DNA of 64,000 nucleotides. It comes from an uncultured Algibacter sp. GTDB taxonomy: Bacteria > Bacteroidota > Bacteroidia > Flavobacteriales > Flavobacteriaceae. Location: positions 240,551-304,550 of the forward strand of contig NZ_CANKXK010000004.1 in NCBI RefSeq assembly GCF_947487605.1, read 5' to 3'. Under the pieces are notes generated by a model. The model saw only the letters and a program-made list of their open reading frames with translations. It had not been told where the DNA came from and ran no database searches. Both the position numbers and the translations under genes were made by a program. Positions 36,619 through 46,530 of this stretch are shown piece by piece (positions within the stretch are counted from its first letter, which is position 1; every line of letters begins with the position of its first letter).

Positions 36619-38559
36619 CTATTTGTCTAGGATTTCTCGCTCTTCTTTTTCAAAAGCACGTTTCCCAAATATTTTTTCAAGATTATCTTTAAAAATAACC
36701 TCTTTTTCAAGTAATACCTCGGCAAGTTCTGTTAGCTTGTCTTTATTTTCTTCAAGTAGCTTTATTGCTCTTTCGTATTGCTCTTCAATGATATTAGAAA
36801 TTTCTTTATCGATAAGCTCTGCTGTTTGCTCGCTATAAGGTTTATTGAAGCCAAATTCATTTTGACCAGACGAGTCATAATATGTTAAGTTTCCTATTTT
36901 ATCACTCAAACCATAAATGGTAACCATAGCCCGAGCTTGTTTAGTAACCTTTTCTAAATCACTTAAAGCGCCTGTAGATATTTTATCGAAAATAACTTTT
37001 TCTGCAGCTCGTCCACCTAATGCTGCACACATTTCGTCAAGCATTTGTTCTGGTCTAACTATTAAACGTTCTTCTGGTAAATACCAAGCAGCACCTAAAG
37101 ATCTTCCTCTTGGCACTATGGTAACTTTTACTAATGGAGCAGCATGTTCTAGCATCCAACTTACAGTGGCATGACCAGCTTCATGGAATGCAACTGCTTT
37201 TTTCTCACTAGGCGTTATAATTTTATTTTTCTTTTCTAACCCACCAATTATTCTATCTACGGCATCAAGAAAATCTTGCTTGTCTACCTCTTTTTTGCCA
37301 TTTCTAGCAGCAATTAATGCTGCTTCATTACATACATTGGCTATATCTGCACCTGAAAAACCAGGTGTTTGCTTAGATAAGAAATCTGTGTCTAAATCTT
37401 TAGCTTTTTTAAGCGGACGAAGATGTACTTCAAATATTTCTTTACGCTCACGTACATCTGGAAGGTCTACAAAAATTTGTCTATCAAAACGTCCTGCACG
37501 CATTAAGGCTTTATCAAGTATATCTGCTCTATTAGTTGCTGCAAGTACAATAACGTTAGCATTGGTACCAAAACCATCCATTTCGGTTAGTAATTGATTT
37601 AGGGTGTTTTCGCGTTCATCATTACTTCCTGACATTGCGTTTTTACCTCTTGCGCGTCCAATAGCATCAATTTCATCTATAAAAATAATTGATGGCGATT
37701 TTTCTTTTGCTTGCTTAAATAAGTCACGAACTCTTGAAGCTCCTACACCAACAAACATCTCAACAAAATCTGAACCAGATAGCGAGAAGAACGGTACTTT
37801 AGCTTCGCCAGCCACGGCTCTTGCTAATAATGTTTTTCCTGTTCCTGGAGGTCCTACAAGTAAAGCTCCTTTTGGAATTTTCCCGCCTAATGTGGTGTAT
37901 TTTTCAGGAAACTTAAGAAAATCTACAATTTCTTGAACTTCTTCTTTAGCACCTTCTAAACCTGCAACATCCTTAAAAGTTGTTTTAACTTCGGTATTTT
38001 GATCGAATAATTTCGCTTTCGATTTTCCTATATTAAATATTTGCCCACCAGCACCTCCACCAGCACCACCAGACATACGGCGCATAATGAAAATCCAAAC
38101 ACCAATAAGTAATACAAAAGGTAAAATACCTAAAAGGAAATCGCCTAGAAAATTTTCTTCTGTTATGTAAACAGGTTCTAAGTCTAAATTATTAGACTTT
38201 ATAACTTCATTTAATTCATTTTGAAAAATCTCTAATTCTCCAAATTCGAATTTGTAATTAGGTAATTGGGTAGCAGTTGGAATTAAAGTAGTTGGTTTAG
38301 AACTTCTATGAATTTCTTTAGTTGCCGCATCTTTTGTAAGATATACTTTTGCTATACGTTTGTTAACAATTTCGACCTTTGCTACATCGCCATCTTCTAC
38401 AAATTGCAAAAATTGTGTTGGGTTGGTTTCTTTACCTTCTTGAAAACCACTATTGCTAAATACCGAAGTCCCAATAAAAATAGCTATTACAATACCGTAA
38501 ATCCAATACGGACTAAACTTTGGTTTTTTGTCTTTTATGTTTTTTTTGTCGTTTGCCAT
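36619..38559 (-). CDS. ftsH: ATP-dependent zinc metalloprotease FtsH
   Basis: The 646-residue inner-membrane AAA protease has two N-terminal membrane segments (about 15-32 and 135-158), Walker [10 protein letters not shown], Walker B IIFIDEID, the second region of homology [20 protein letters not shown], and the zinc site HEAGH. It degrades misfolded membrane proteins and regulatory proteins. Length and order are standard. It lies 7 nt downstream of rsfS, so they are co-transcribed. Confidence 0.98.
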   Translation of the reverse strand: MANDKKNIKDKKPKFSPYWIYGIVIAIFIGTSVFSNSGFQEGKETNPTQFLQFVEDGDVAKVEIVNKRIAKVYLTKDAATKEIHRSSKPTTLIPTATQLPNYKFEFGELEIFQNELNEVIKSNNLDLEPVYITEENFLGDFLLGILPFVLLIGVWIFIMRRMSGGAGGGAGGQIFNIGKSKAKLFDQNTEVKTTFKDVAGLEGAKEEVQEIVDFLKFPEKYTTLGGKIPKGALLVGPPGTGKTLLARAVAGEAKVPFFSLSGSDFVEMFVGVGASRVRDLFKQAKEKSPSIIFIDEIDAIGRARGKNAMSGSNDERENTLNQLLTEMDGFGTNANVIVLAATNRADILDKALMRAGRFDRQIFVDLPDVRERKEIFEVHLRPLKKAKDLDTDFLSKQTPGFSGADIANVCNEAALIAARNGKKEVDKQDFLDAVDRIIGGLEKKNKIITPSEKKAVAFHEAGHATVSWMLEHAAPLVKVTIVPRGRSLGAAWYLPEERLIVRPEQMLDEMCAALGGRAAEKVIFDKISTGALSDLEKVTKQARAMVTIYGLSDKIGNLTYYDSSGQNEFGFNKPYSEQTAELIDKEISNIIEEQYERAIKLLEENKDKLTELAEVLLEKEVIFKDNLEKIFGKRAFEKEEREILDK

Positions 38560-38566
38560 GTTTTTT

Positions 38567-38938
38567 CTAGTAACTAGTTTCTATTACTGTTGTTTTTGCA
38601 TCTCCCCAAAGGCTCTCAATGTCGTAATAGTCTCTTATCTGTTTCTGAAACACATGTACCACCACATTAACATAATCTATTAAAACCCATTCGGCATTAT
38701 CAAGACCTTCGGTATGCCAAGGGTTATCTTTAAGTTCTTTACTTACTTTCTTTTGTATGGAATTTACTATGGCGTTAACTTGTGTGTTTGAAGTACCTTC
38801 GCAAATTATGAAGTAATCGCAAACCGTATTTTCAATATCTCTTAAATCTAGAATATTTATCTCTTTACCTTTAACATCTTCAATGCCACTAATTATTACA
38901 GATATTAGCTGGTCTGCGCTTATTTTTTCTTTCGCCAT
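38567..38938 (-). CDS. rsfS: Ribosome silencing factor
   Basis: The 123-residue protein has the RsfS/Iojap signature: IENTVCDYFIICEGTSNTQVNAI, KDNPWHTEGLDNAEWVLIDY and HVFQKQIRDYYDIESLW are its three conserved regions. It binds uL14 on the large subunit and blocks subunit joining in starvation. It is divergent from birA, with a 92-nt spacer holding a minus-strand -7 box (TAACTTTG, 38965-38958). Confidence 0.96.
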   Translation of the reverse strand: MAKEKISADQLISVIISGIEDVKGKEINILDLRDIENTVCDYFIICEGTSNTQVNAIVNSIQKKVSKELKDNPWHTEGLDNAEWVLIDYVNVVVHVFQKQIRDYYDIESLWGDAKTTVIETSY

Positions 38939-39030
38939 TAATTTTTTTTAATTTATGCAAAGTTATTATTTTTTTAGTTCTTTATACTTTAAATTAATCA
39001 TAAGATTTTCTAACTTATAATAACCTTTAA

Positions 39031-39762
39031 ATGCGTATAATCAAACTTGATGCCACCGATTCCACAAATAGCTATTTGCGGGACTTAATTGCATTAGAAA
39101 CACTAGATGATTATACTGTGGTAACTGCTAAAAAACAAAACCAAGGAAGAGGACAAATGGGAGCAGTTTGGAGTTCTCAAACTTCTAAAAGCCTTACGTT
39201 TAGTGTCTTTAAAGATGTTTCTGGTTTAGATATTGATGCCTCTTTTAGCATAAGTATGATAAGCGCGTTAGCTATAATTAAGGCATTGCAAAGTTTCTCA
39301 ATCCCTAAACTACGTATAAAATGGCCAAACGACATTTTGTCAGGAGACAAGAAAATTTGTGGGATTCTTATTGAAAATGTCATAAAACAGAACAATCTTA
39401 ATGCATCGATAATTGGTGTAGGACTCAATGTGAATGAAACAGAATTTAAAAATTTACCGAGAGCGACATCATTAAAATTAATTTCTGGTAATAATTTTAA
39501 TTTAGAAGAAGTATTATTGGCAATATTAGAAAGTTTGAAGAGTCACTTCAGCATCTTTCATAAAGGAAATTATGCTTTGTTAAAGGAAGAATACGAGAGC
39601 CATTTGTTCAGAAAAAACATACCATCTACATTTAAGAATTGCAATAATTTAACGTTTTCTGGATTTATCCAAGGGGTTTCTAATTCTGGAAATCTTCAAA
39701 TCTTGTTAGAAGATAACATTATTAAAGAATTTAATTTAAAAGAGATTACACTGTTGTATTAA
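39031..39762 (+). CDS. birA: Biotin--[acetyl-CoA-carboxylase] ligase (no DNA-binding domain)
   Basis: The 243-residue monofunctional ligase has the DATDSTNSYLR start, the biotinyl-AMP loop KKQNQGRGQMGAVW, and KWPNDILSGDKKICGILIE. It lacks the N-terminal winged helix of regulatory BirA, so it should not act as a repressor. The enzyme attaches biotin to carboxylases. Its 3' end overlaps the converging SRPBCC gene by 4 nt. Confidence 0.95.
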   Translation: MRIIKLDATDSTNSYLRDLIALETLDDYTVVTAKKQNQGRGQMGAVWSSQTSKSLTFSVFKDVSGLDIDASFSISMISALAIIKALQSFSIPKLRIKWPNDILSGDKKICGILIENVIKQNNLNASIIGVGLNVNETEFKNLPRATSLKLISGNNFNLEEVLLAILESLKSHFSIFHKGNYALLKEEYESHLFRKNIPSTFKNCNNLTFSGFIQGVSNSGNLQILLEDNIIKEFNLKEITLLY

Positions 39763-40154
39763 ATAGCGTTTGGAATACTAGTAACAAGGGTTTCTATAAA
39801 TTTTTTAATAGGGCCTTTTATCATCATTGCCATCATTGGGTTAAACTCACCAGTAAATTCTAATTGAACTTCACTAGATGATGCAGTAATATCTTTTATG
39901 TTACCTATAAGAGAGAAATCTATTTTTCCACCTGCTGCTCCTAATACAATTTTGTTAGGAGGTATAACTTCTTTCTTTTGAAGAGTTATCTCTGGCATAC
40001 CTTTAAGCGCAAATAAAAATTTATCGTCTTCTAATAGTTCAAACTTACTTATGTTTTCTGGCATTAAAGATTCGAAATTTTTGAAATCTGTTAAAAAATC
40101 AAAAACTTCTTGTGAAGATTTACTAACTGTAATATTTGGTGATTCTAAATTCAT
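39759..40154 (-). CDS. SRPBCC-fold protein
   Basis: The 131-residue protein fits the START-like SRPBCC fold (VSKSSQEVFDFLTDFKNFESLMP at the start, then a series of beta strands and a long C-terminal helix). The fold binds hydrophobic ligands; no specific ligand can be named. It is next to pyrE on the same strand with a 91-nt gap. Confidence 0.85.
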   Translation of the reverse strand: MNLESPNITVSKSSQEVFDFLTDFKNFESLMPENISKFELLEDDKFLFALKGMPEITLQKKEVIPPNKIVLGAAGGKIDFSLIGNIKDITASSSEVQLEFTGEFNPMMAMMIKGPIKKFIETLVTSIPNAI

Positions 40155-40245
40155 TTTGTTGTAATTTGTTTTTTGTTGAGTTGTTAAGGTGCCTTATTTT
40201 TTTCTGACTAAATGCCTTAAAGACTAACAATTTCACTTTTACATA

Positions 40246-40890
40246 TCAATTAGCGTTCCATTCACTTGGATTAGAATTCCATTCCGATAAAGTTTTTACT
40301 TCTTTTTCAGAAATGTAATTCGTGTAAACTGCCTGTTCCAGTAGGCTTTCATAATTACCAAGCGTTTGTAGTTTGACTTGTTGCTTTTCAAAATTTTCTT
40401 TTGCAACATCAAATCCATAGGTGAAAATAGCAATCATGCCTTTTACATTTACGCCTGCTTCACGAAGTGCTTTTACCGCATTCAAACTACTTTTGCCAGT
40501 ACTAATTAAATCTTCAACTACAACAACATTTTGTCCGCTTTCAATAAAGCCTTCAACTTGGTTTTTACGCCCATGCCCTTTAGCGTCTGGTCTTACATAA
40601 ATAAACGGTAGTCCTAAATATTCTGCCACTAGTATACCTATACCAATAGCGCCAGTAGCTACACCAGCAATAGCATCTGGCTTACCATACTGTTTTTCAA
40701 TTTGTTTTCCCATAGTTTCTCGTATGTAATTACGAATTGGAGGAAAAGATAAAATAATTCGGTTATCACAGTAAATTGGTGATTTCCAGCCTGATGCCCA
40801 TGTAAATGGTTCTTTAGGACTCAATTTTATAGCCTTAATTTGCAATAAAACTTCGGCTGTTTTTCTAGCGGTATGTTTGTTGAAAATCAT
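40246..40890 (-). CDS. pyrE: Orotate phosphoribosyltransferase
   Basis: The start at 40890 (MIFNKHTARKTAEVLLQ) gives 214 residues; an upstream Met at 40908 would lie across the promoter box. PRPP-binding motif VVVEDLISTGKSSLNAV, GVATGAIGIGILVAE and YVRPDAKGHGRKNQVEG are present. It converts orotate to OMP in pyrimidine synthesis. A TANNTTTG box lies 5 nt before the ATG, so the mRNA may be leaderless. Confidence 0.97.
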   Translation of the reverse strand: MIFNKHTARKTAEVLLQIKAIKLSPKEPFTWASGWKSPIYCDNRIILSFPPIRNYIRETMGKQIEKQYGKPDAIAGVATGAIGIGILVAEYLGLPFIYVRPDAKGHGRKNQVEGFIESGQNVVVVEDLISTGKSSLNAVKALREAGVNVKGMIAIFTYGFDVAKENFEKQQVKLQTLGNYESLLEQAVYTNYISEKEVKTLSEWNSNPSEWNAN

Positions 40891-40895
40891 AGTTG

Positions 40896-40903
40896 CAAAA
40901 TTA
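40896..40903 (-). promoter_or_regulatory. -7 promoter box immediately upstream of pyrE
   Basis: The minus strand reads TAATTTTG (CAAAATTA on the plus strand), a full TANNTTTG match ending 5 nt before the pyrE start codon. Transcription would begin at or within a few bases of the ATG. A -33 TTG is not obvious. Confidence 0.45.
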
Positions 40904-41019
40904 CACATAAATTTAGTTCTACATAGTGCTTAAAACTGAATTAAAATATTTTTTTCAACAATGTTAGAAGTGTTACTAAAAATGATATTTTTACCAACTA
41001 GAGAACTATTAAAGATAAC

Positions 41020-41601
41020 ATGTATCAAGTTTTTGTTGGAGATAAACCAATTGTATTAACAAATAAGGTTGAATTGGAGAATGGTTTTAGGAATTATTTG
41101 TTAGATACGGCAAATATGGCTAAAGTTATTAAACGACTTAATACGACTTCTTTAAGCGAAGTTCGCTTGATTCATAAAAATAAAGATAAGCTTCTTAAAA
41201 AATTTTTAAAAAAACTTCCAAATGTCATTGCTGGAGGAGGAAAAGTTTATAATGATGAAGGTGCTGTTTTGTTTATTTATAGAAACGATAAATGGGATTT
41301 GCCAAAAGGGAAAACTGAAGGCAATGAAACTATCGAAAAGACAGCATTACGGGAAGTTATGGAAGAAACGGGCGTTGCTGGATTAGAAATAACAAAACCT
41401 ATAGAAACGACTTATCATATTTTTAAACGTAATGGTCGTTATAAAATTAAAATCACTTATTGGTTTGAAATGAAGACTAGTTTTAAAGGTGATTTATTTG
41501 CACAAGAAGAAGAAGGGATTACTAAAGTGTCTTGGCTTGGTGAAACAGAAATTAAAGAGGCATTGAAAAACTCTTATGCCAATATTAGAAGGCTAGTTTA
41601 G
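41020..41601 (+). CDS. NUDIX hydrolase
   Basis: The 193-residue protein has a complete Nudix box: G-x5-E-x7-REVMEETGV (from about residue 105, KGKTEGNETIEKTAL then REVMEETG). The first 70 residues form a separate region found in Bacteroidota members of this type. The substrate is unknown; members hydrolyse nucleoside diphosphates linked to other groups. It is divergent from pyrE and converges with the M14 gene 4 nt apart. Confidence 0.93.
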   Translation: MYQVFVGDKPIVLTNKVELENGFRNYLLDTANMAKVIKRLNTTSLSEVRLIHKNKDKLLKKFLKKLPNVIAGGGKVYNDEGAVLFIYRNDKWDLPKGKTEGNETIEKTALREVMEETGVAGLEITKPIETTYHIFKRNGRYKIKITYWFEMKTSFKGDLFAQEEEGITKVSWLGETEIKEALKNSYANIRRLV

Positions 41602-41605
41602 TTAT

Positions 41606-43342
41606 TCAATTGATTCTGTAAACAGGGTATTGTAAATGTGCCTTTTCATAATGTATACTTTGTTTATGTAACCAGTCCAGTTGTGCATACCAATTATTTC
41701 TAAACACTGTTAAATCTTTTTTACGGTGTTCGAAAGTCGCTTCTAATTCTGGGTTGTTTTCTAGTAATTTCAATGCTTTGTCTTCCCATACATAAGGAGA
41801 AAATCCTTCTTTCTGTTGTAAAATAGTATCAAAGAAATTCCAATTAAAAAATGAATCTGGTCCTTGTGGTTCCAAGGTTTCTAAAATATATCTTATTGAA
41901 GGCTGATTTGTATTAATTAGATAGTCACCTTTTATAAATTTAATACTTTCATCTAATTTTGATAGAAATACATCATAGTGTTGATAATGTCCTTCATAAG
42001 GTTGTTGCCGAGTTTTGTAATCTCTAATTCGATAAGACTCAACCTCTATAAGTGTATCTTTTTCAATTTGAATCATTTCCACATCATTTAGTTTTAGTAA
42101 ATCAATAATACGATGCCATCCTTGTGGTATAATATAAGCTTTAGGGATTTCTACTTTTAAACTAGGTTTAAAATAATTTTGATAGGCAACTTCTTTTGTG
42201 AATGGCTTTGTTTGGTCATATTTCAACCTGTTAAATCCTGTAATCTCACTGGTGGTTTTTTCAGCATTATAGCCTTTAAATTTTATAGTTGAAACTTTCG
42301 TGGTGTCAACTACCCAGTTAAGAATATAAGATTTGCCTCCATATAGTTTTAATAACATATTTTTTCTAATGCTTGATATCTCCTTGCCATCTTCTTCAGT
42401 GATATCTATCATGCTTTTCATAAGGGCATAGGTGCCTTCAACACGTTGTTTGTATGGTTTAAGCATATGGGTTTCAACAGTAATGCCCAACGTATTGAAT
42501 AGTGCGGTGTAACCAACAGAATATCTGGGGTAGTCTAAAAATTGAGCAAACCCTTCTTCTGGAACTTGATTAAAAACATTTACATATGGTGTTATATCCC
42601 ATTTCTTTTCGGCTAGTTTTTGTTCTAGTTTAGTCGCCATTTGGGTATGTAAATAATTACCTAAATCCTCTCCAAGTTTATTATGTTGTGTAAATAAATG
42701 TGTTAATGTATATTGATAATCAGCACCGTTGCTTACATGATTGTCGATAAAAACATCTGGTTTTACCATGTGAAAAATTTGCGTAAAGGTTCTAGTATTT
42801 TTTGTATCACATTTAATAAAATCTCGATTAAGGTCATAATTTCTAGCATTTCCTCTAAAGCCATATTCTTTTGGGCCATTTTGATTGGTTCTGGTAGTAG
42901 AATTTCTATTTAAACTCCCGCCAATATTATAAATAGGAATAGTTGCTAATACCGTGTTTTTTGGTATTTCAATGTTGTTATTAACAAAATCTCTAAAGAG
43001 CATCATAGTAGCATCAATACCATCAGACTCTCCTGGGTGGATACCATTCATAATTAATAGAATGCGTTTTTCGTTATTTCTTATTTCTGAAAAATTAAAC
43101 TCTAAGTCCTTATTTAGTATAACAAGATGTAAAGGTTTTCCAGAATCGGTTTCACCAATAGAATCAATAAAAATTTCAGGATAAACTTCAGCTAGGTTTT
43201 CATAAAATTGAATTGTTTGCTCGTAGGTAGCAGTTTCTAATCCTTTTGATTTCTCGAAATGAGTTTCAAAATCATAATACGGTTTATTATTGTTTGGATT
43301 ACAGGAAACAAAGACGATTAAAATAACAAGAATAGCTTTCAT
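41606..43342 (-). CDS. M14-family metallocarboxypeptidase, lipoprotein
   Basis: The 578-residue protein has a short lipobox-type signal (ILVILIVFVSC), a peptidase M14 domain with zinc residues in NGIHPGESDG (His, Glu) and a later His in DNHVSNGADYQ, and a candidate catalytic Glu in VETHMLKPYKQR. The C-terminal third is a separate region of unknown role. It probably trims C-terminal residues from peptides at the envelope. It is divergent from the SulP gene. Confidence 0.9.
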   Translation of the reverse strand: MKAILVILIVFVSCNPNNNKPYYDFETHFEKSKGLETATYEQTIQFYENLAEVYPEIFIDSIGETDSGKPLHLVILNKDLEFNFSEIRNNEKRILLIMNGIHPGESDGIDATMMLFRDFVNNNIEIPKNTVLATIPIYNIGGSLNRNSTTRTNQNGPKEYGFRGNARNYDLNRDFIKCDTKNTRTFTQIFHMVKPDVFIDNHVSNGADYQYTLTHLFTQHNKLGEDLGNYLHTQMATKLEQKLAEKKWDITPYVNVFNQVPEEGFAQFLDYPRYSVGYTALFNTLGITVETHMLKPYKQRVEGTYALMKSMIDITEEDGKEISSIRKNMLLKLYGGKSYILNWVVDTTKVSTIKFKGYNAEKTTSEITGFNRLKYDQTKPFTKEVAYQNYFKPSLKVEIPKAYIIPQGWHRIIDLLKLNDVEMIQIEKDTLIEVESYRIRDYKTRQQPYEGHYQHYDVFLSKLDESIKFIKGDYLINTNQPSIRYILETLEPQGPDSFFNWNFFDTILQQKEGFSPYVWEDKALKLLENNPELEATFEHRKKDLTVFRNNWYAQLDWLHKQSIHYEKAHLQYPVYRIN

Positions 43343-43429
43343 TCAATAAAATTTTTATAAAGCTACAATTATATTGTTTTATTTCTCAAACGTTTTAGTA
43401 TTTCAATTTTCAAAATATACTAATACAAC

Positions 43430-43459
43430 TTGCGCTTCAACATTTTAACTGTAAATTTG
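43430..43459 (+). promoter_or_regulatory. Consensus promoter for the SulP transporter gene
   Basis: TTG (43430-43432), 19 nt, TAAATTTG (43452-43459): a full match to the Bacteroidota housekeeping promoter. The predicted start of transcription is about 13 nt before the start codon at 43479. Confidence 0.75.
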
Positions 43460-43478
43460 CAGCTTCAAAATACAAATC

Positions 43479-45092
43479 ATGACGGAATTTATTAGAAAGC
43501 GAGCTGCAAATGCCAAGAATGATATTTTAAGTGGGATTACTGTTGCATTGGCATTAGTTCCAGAAGCAGTGGCTTTTGCGTTCGTTGCTGGTGTAGATCC
43601 GTTAGTAGGGTTATATGCTGCTTTTATGATTGGTTTAATTACCTCTATTTTTGGAGGTCGACCAGGTATGATTAGTGGGGCTACAGGTGCATTAGCTGTG
43701 GTGATGGTAAGTTTGGTTGCAGAAGGAAATGCCATGGGAGAAGCTAGTGAACAATTAGGTTTATACTACTTATTTGCCACCGTAATATTAATGGGTGTTA
43801 TCCAAATGCTAGCTGGTGTTTTAAAGCTTGGTAAATTTGTTAGATTGATTCCGCATCCAGTAATGATGGGGTTTGTAAACGGTTTAGCGATTGTTATATT
43901 CTTATCGCAATTGGGCATGTTTAAAGATGTGAATGGCGATTGGTTTTCTGGTAATTCACTTTGGGTTATGGTTTCTTTAGTCGCTTTAACCATGGGAATT
44001 ATGTTTGGTTTACCCAAGCTTACAAAAAAACTACCAGAGGCTCTAGTAGCCATTTTAGTGGTATCTGCTATTGTTATTTTTGGAAATTTAGATGTAGCTA
44101 CGGTTGGTAGTTTTATAACTGATGGGGGCGGGGAAGGTTTAAAAGGTGGACTTCCTCAATTTCAAACAGATATTTTTAGTAAAGTACCTTTTAACCTGCA
44201 AACACTCTGGTTTATTGGGCCATATGCTTTAATTCTTGCTGCCATTGGTCTAATTGAATCATTAATGACACTTAATTTAATTGACGAATTAACAGAAACA
44301 AGAGGCAATGCTAATAGAGAATGTATGGCACAAGGTGGTGCTAACATTGTAACTGGCTTTTTTGGAGGTATGGGCGGTTGTGCTATGATTGGTCAGTCAT
44401 TAATTAATATAAAGTCGGGGGGTAGAACACGGTTGTCTGGAATTGTGGCTGCAGTACTATTATTAATGTTTATTCTTTTTGCGTCTAGTTATATTGAACA
44501 AATTCCAATTGCAGCCTTAGTAGGTGTTATGTTTATGGTAGTTATTGGAACTTTTGCATGGAGTAGTTTTAGAATTTTAAACAAAATTCCATTTAGCGAT
44601 GTTATTGTATTAGTTGCTGTATCTTCATTAACCGTTATTTTCGATTTGGCTATTGCGGTAATTGCGGGAGTTATTATTAGCGCTTTGGTATTCTCTTGGG
44701 AGAATGCTAAACGTATTCGAGCACGTAAGCGTATGCGCGATGATGGAACAAAAATCTATGAAATCTGGGGGCCATTATTTTTTGGTTCTATTATTGCTTT
44801 TAATGAAAAATTTGATGTTAAGAATGACCCTGAAAAGGTGGAAGTTGATTTTGTTGAATCTAGAATTAGCGATCATTCTGCCATTGAAGCAATATTTAGT
44901 TTGGTTAATAAATATGAAGCTGCTGGCAAGCAAATTAAATTGAAACACTTGAGTGAAGACTGTAAAATATTACTTTATAAATCTAGCCCTAAGTTTAGAG
45001 AAGTTATTGTTGAAGATATAGACGACCCACGTTATCACTTAGCCGAAAACCCTGAAGCTTTCACTAAAGGGCTATCGGAGTATAAGTTGTAA
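43479..45092 (+). CDS. SulP-family inorganic anion transporter with C-terminal STAS-like region
   Basis: The 537-residue protein has about 10-12 membrane segments and the SulP signature near the start (GITVALALVPEAVAFAF, PLVGLYAAF, GGRPGMISGATGA). The last 130 residues form a soluble STAS-like domain (IYEIWGPLFFGSIIAFNEKF). The family exchanges sulfate, bicarbonate or other anions; the substrate here is unknown. It has its own consensus promoter and ends at a TAGCTAT tandem repeat. Confidence 0.95.
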   Translation: MTEFIRKRAANAKNDILSGITVALALVPEAVAFAFVAGVDPLVGLYAAFMIGLITSIFGGRPGMISGATGALAVVMVSLVAEGNAMGEASEQLGLYYLFATVILMGVIQMLAGVLKLGKFVRLIPHPVMMGFVNGLAIVIFLSQLGMFKDVNGDWFSGNSLWVMVSLVALTMGIMFGLPKLTKKLPEALVAILVVSAIVIFGNLDVATVGSFITDGGGEGLKGGLPQFQTDIFSKVPFNLQTLWFIGPYALILAAIGLIESLMTLNLIDELTETRGNANRECMAQGGANIVTGFFGGMGGCAMIGQSLINIKSGGRTRLSGIVAAVLLLMFILFASSYIEQIPIAALVGVMFMVVIGTFAWSSFRILNKIPFSDVIVLVAVSSLTVIFDLAIAVIAGVIISALVFSWENAKRIRARKRMRDDGTKIYEIWGPLFFGSIIAFNEKFDVKNDPEKVEVDFVESRISDHSAIEAIFSLVNKYEAAGKQIKLKHLSEDCKILLYKSSPKFREVIVEDIDDPRYHLAENPEAFTKGLSEYKL

Positions 45093-45125
45093 TTTAGCTA
45101 TTAGCTATTAGCTATTAGCCATTAG
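45093..45125. repeat. Short tandem repeat (TAGCTAT/TAGCCAT units)
   Basis: Just after the SulP stop are four nearly identical units of about 7-8 nt (TAGCTATT, TAGCTATT, TAGCTATT, TAGCCATT, TAGCTAT). The spacer separates two converging genes. Slippage could change its length among strains; no function is proposed. Confidence 0.6.
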
Positions 45126-45572
45126 CTATCGCATAGGTCTTTTTAGTTGTTCTTTTACTCGATCAAAAGACTTCTTGCTAGCGCGTTCCCATCTATAGAT
45201 TTTGTGCTTTTTATTCCTATTTTCTTGATATTTTGTATCCTTTTCGCGTGTTTCTTTATCCCAAATAAAACGCTTTCTTATAACGTTTTTTACTATTTCT
45301 TCTGAAGGATTTATACGCTCAAGAGCATTTAAGCAAGCCAAAGAAACATTATGTACTTTGTCATATATGCAATTAAGAAGTGCAGGAATTGATGATGGTT
45401 TACCTACATGCTCTAAAGCTTCAGCCGCTAACTTTCTAGTTTTATAATTCCCGTGTTTTAGGGCGTATTCTAGCTTATCAACCTGCTCGGTTTGTTCCCA
45501 AAGAATTATCGTCTTTTCAGAAGGCTGAATAAGTCTTAATTTAAAAAGAAAGAAAATAATTTGATGTAGCAT
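45126..45572 (-). CDS. HEAT-repeat domain protein
   Basis: The 148-residue protein has HEAT-like repeats (KLEYALKHGNYKTRKLAAEAL, PSSIPALLNCIYDKVHNVSLACLNAL) and a basic C-terminal tail. No catalytic motif is present; HEAT proteins bind other proteins. It is first on the minus strand after the SulP gene; the 45573-45654 spacer has no gene. Role unknown. Confidence 0.8.
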   Translation of the reverse strand: MLHQIIFFLFKLRLIQPSEKTIILWEQTEQVDKLEYALKHGNYKTRKLAAEALEHVGKPSSIPALLNCIYDKVHNVSLACLNALERINPSEEIVKNVIRKRFIWDKETREKDTKYQENRNKKHKIYRWERASKKSFDRVKEQLKRPMR

Positions 45573-45654
45573 AATAAGTTGGAATAACCCTTACTTATTA
45601 GTATAAAATAAACAAGAAATGTTACATTAATTTCATTCTAGGTTGATGTAATTT

Positions 45655-46065
45655 TTAAATATAAAATGAACTTTCATCGACTAAAATAGTAGTAAGTTCT
45701 ACTGTATGATTATCAGGATCTTTGAGATAGATAGAGTGAAAGTAATAATGATCTTGAAATTGAAAAGGTTCGTTTATAGAATTGAAATATTCTTGTGCTT
45801 TTTTAAAATCACTATTTGAAATGTTAAAGGCAAAATGGTCTATCTTAACATTTTTAGATAATAAATTAACTTTTTCATCATTAAGATTTGCTGGAAAAAT
45901 AGCTACTCCAGTTTTACCAGAAAGCATAAATACAGGGAACTCACCCCATTTTTCGAGTTGGTATTTTTTTAAGCCCATAACTTTTGTATACCATTCAATA
46001 GAGATATTCATGTTTTTAGCACGAATAGCAACGTGGTCTAGAAAGTTAATGTTAAATGCAGACAT
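45655..46065 (-). CDS. VOC (glyoxalase/bleomycin-resistance fold) protein
   Basis: The 136-residue protein matches the VOC fold: DHVAIRAKNMNISIEWYTKVMGLKK, KIDHFAFNISNSDF and YLKDPDNHTVELT. A metal site (His, Glu) may be formed from H11, H73 and E of VELT. The reaction is unknown. It shares one base with the coaD stop (TAATG), so it is translationally coupled. Confidence 0.88.
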   Translation of the reverse strand: MSAFNINFLDHVAIRAKNMNISIEWYTKVMGLKKYQLEKWGEFPVFMLSGKTGVAIFPANLNDEKVNLLSKNVKIDHFAFNISNSDFKKAQEYFNSINEPFQFQDHYYFHSIYLKDPDNHTVELTTILVDESSFYI

Positions 46066-46520
46066 TATTTAACTCTTACACTATCTGGCACCAATTTGGT
46101 GTAATCTCCATTATTTCTAATAACATCGCGTACTATCGAAGAAGCAATGTAAGATGTTTGTGCAGATGTTAAAAGAAAAATAGTTTCAATAGGAGCGAGG
46201 TCCCGATTGGTATGTGCAATAGCTTTTTCAAATTCAAAATCTGCGGGGTTTCTCAATCCCCGTAAAATAAATTCAACGCCAATTTCTTTACAGTAATCAA
46301 CAGTCAAACCTTCATAAGTTGCTACTTTTACTTTTGGTTCATCGGCAAATGCTTTTTTAATAAATGCTTTTCGTTCTTCAAGTGAGAACATATATTTTTT
46401 ACTTCCATTAACACCTATAGCGACAATAATTTCGTCAAAAAGCGTAATGCCACGTTTTATAATGTCGTAGTGTCCTAAAGTTAAAGGATCAAATGATCCT
46501 GGAAATAATGCGCGTTTCAT
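46065..46520 (-). CDS. coaD: Pantetheine-phosphate adenylyltransferase
   Basis: The 151-residue protein has the nucleotidyltransferase signature FPGSFDPLTLGHYDII and the downstream RGLRNPADFEFE and YIASSIVRDVIR motifs. It makes dephospho-CoA in coenzyme A synthesis. It is downstream of ddl, with a palindromic repeat in the gap. Confidence 0.97.
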   Translation of the reverse strand: MKRALFPGSFDPLTLGHYDIIKRGITLFDEIIVAIGVNGSKKYMFSLEERKAFIKKAFADEPKVKVATYEGLTVDYCKEIGVEFILRGLRNPADFEFEKAIAHTNRDLAPIETIFLLTSAQTSYIASSIVRDVIRNNGDYTKLVPDSVRVK

Positions 46521-46530
46521 TTTCTGCTTT

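Noticed and set aside
36623..37936. Several Ser-rich plus-strand frames
   Set aside because: All lie antisense inside ftsH and show the low-complexity look of reverse-frame translation.
43445..43735. Minus-strand frame of 96 codons at the start of the SulP gene
   Set aside because: Antisense to SulP codons with composition typical of shadow frames; SulP has a full consensus promoter.
44662..44943. Plus-strand frame of 93 codons inside the SulP gene
   Set aside because: Out-of-frame overlap of a clear transporter gene.
45093..45125. TAGCTAT tandem units as a minimal CRISPR or iteron array
   Set aside because: Units are only 7-8 nt, directly adjacent and few; simple tandem repeat between converging genes.
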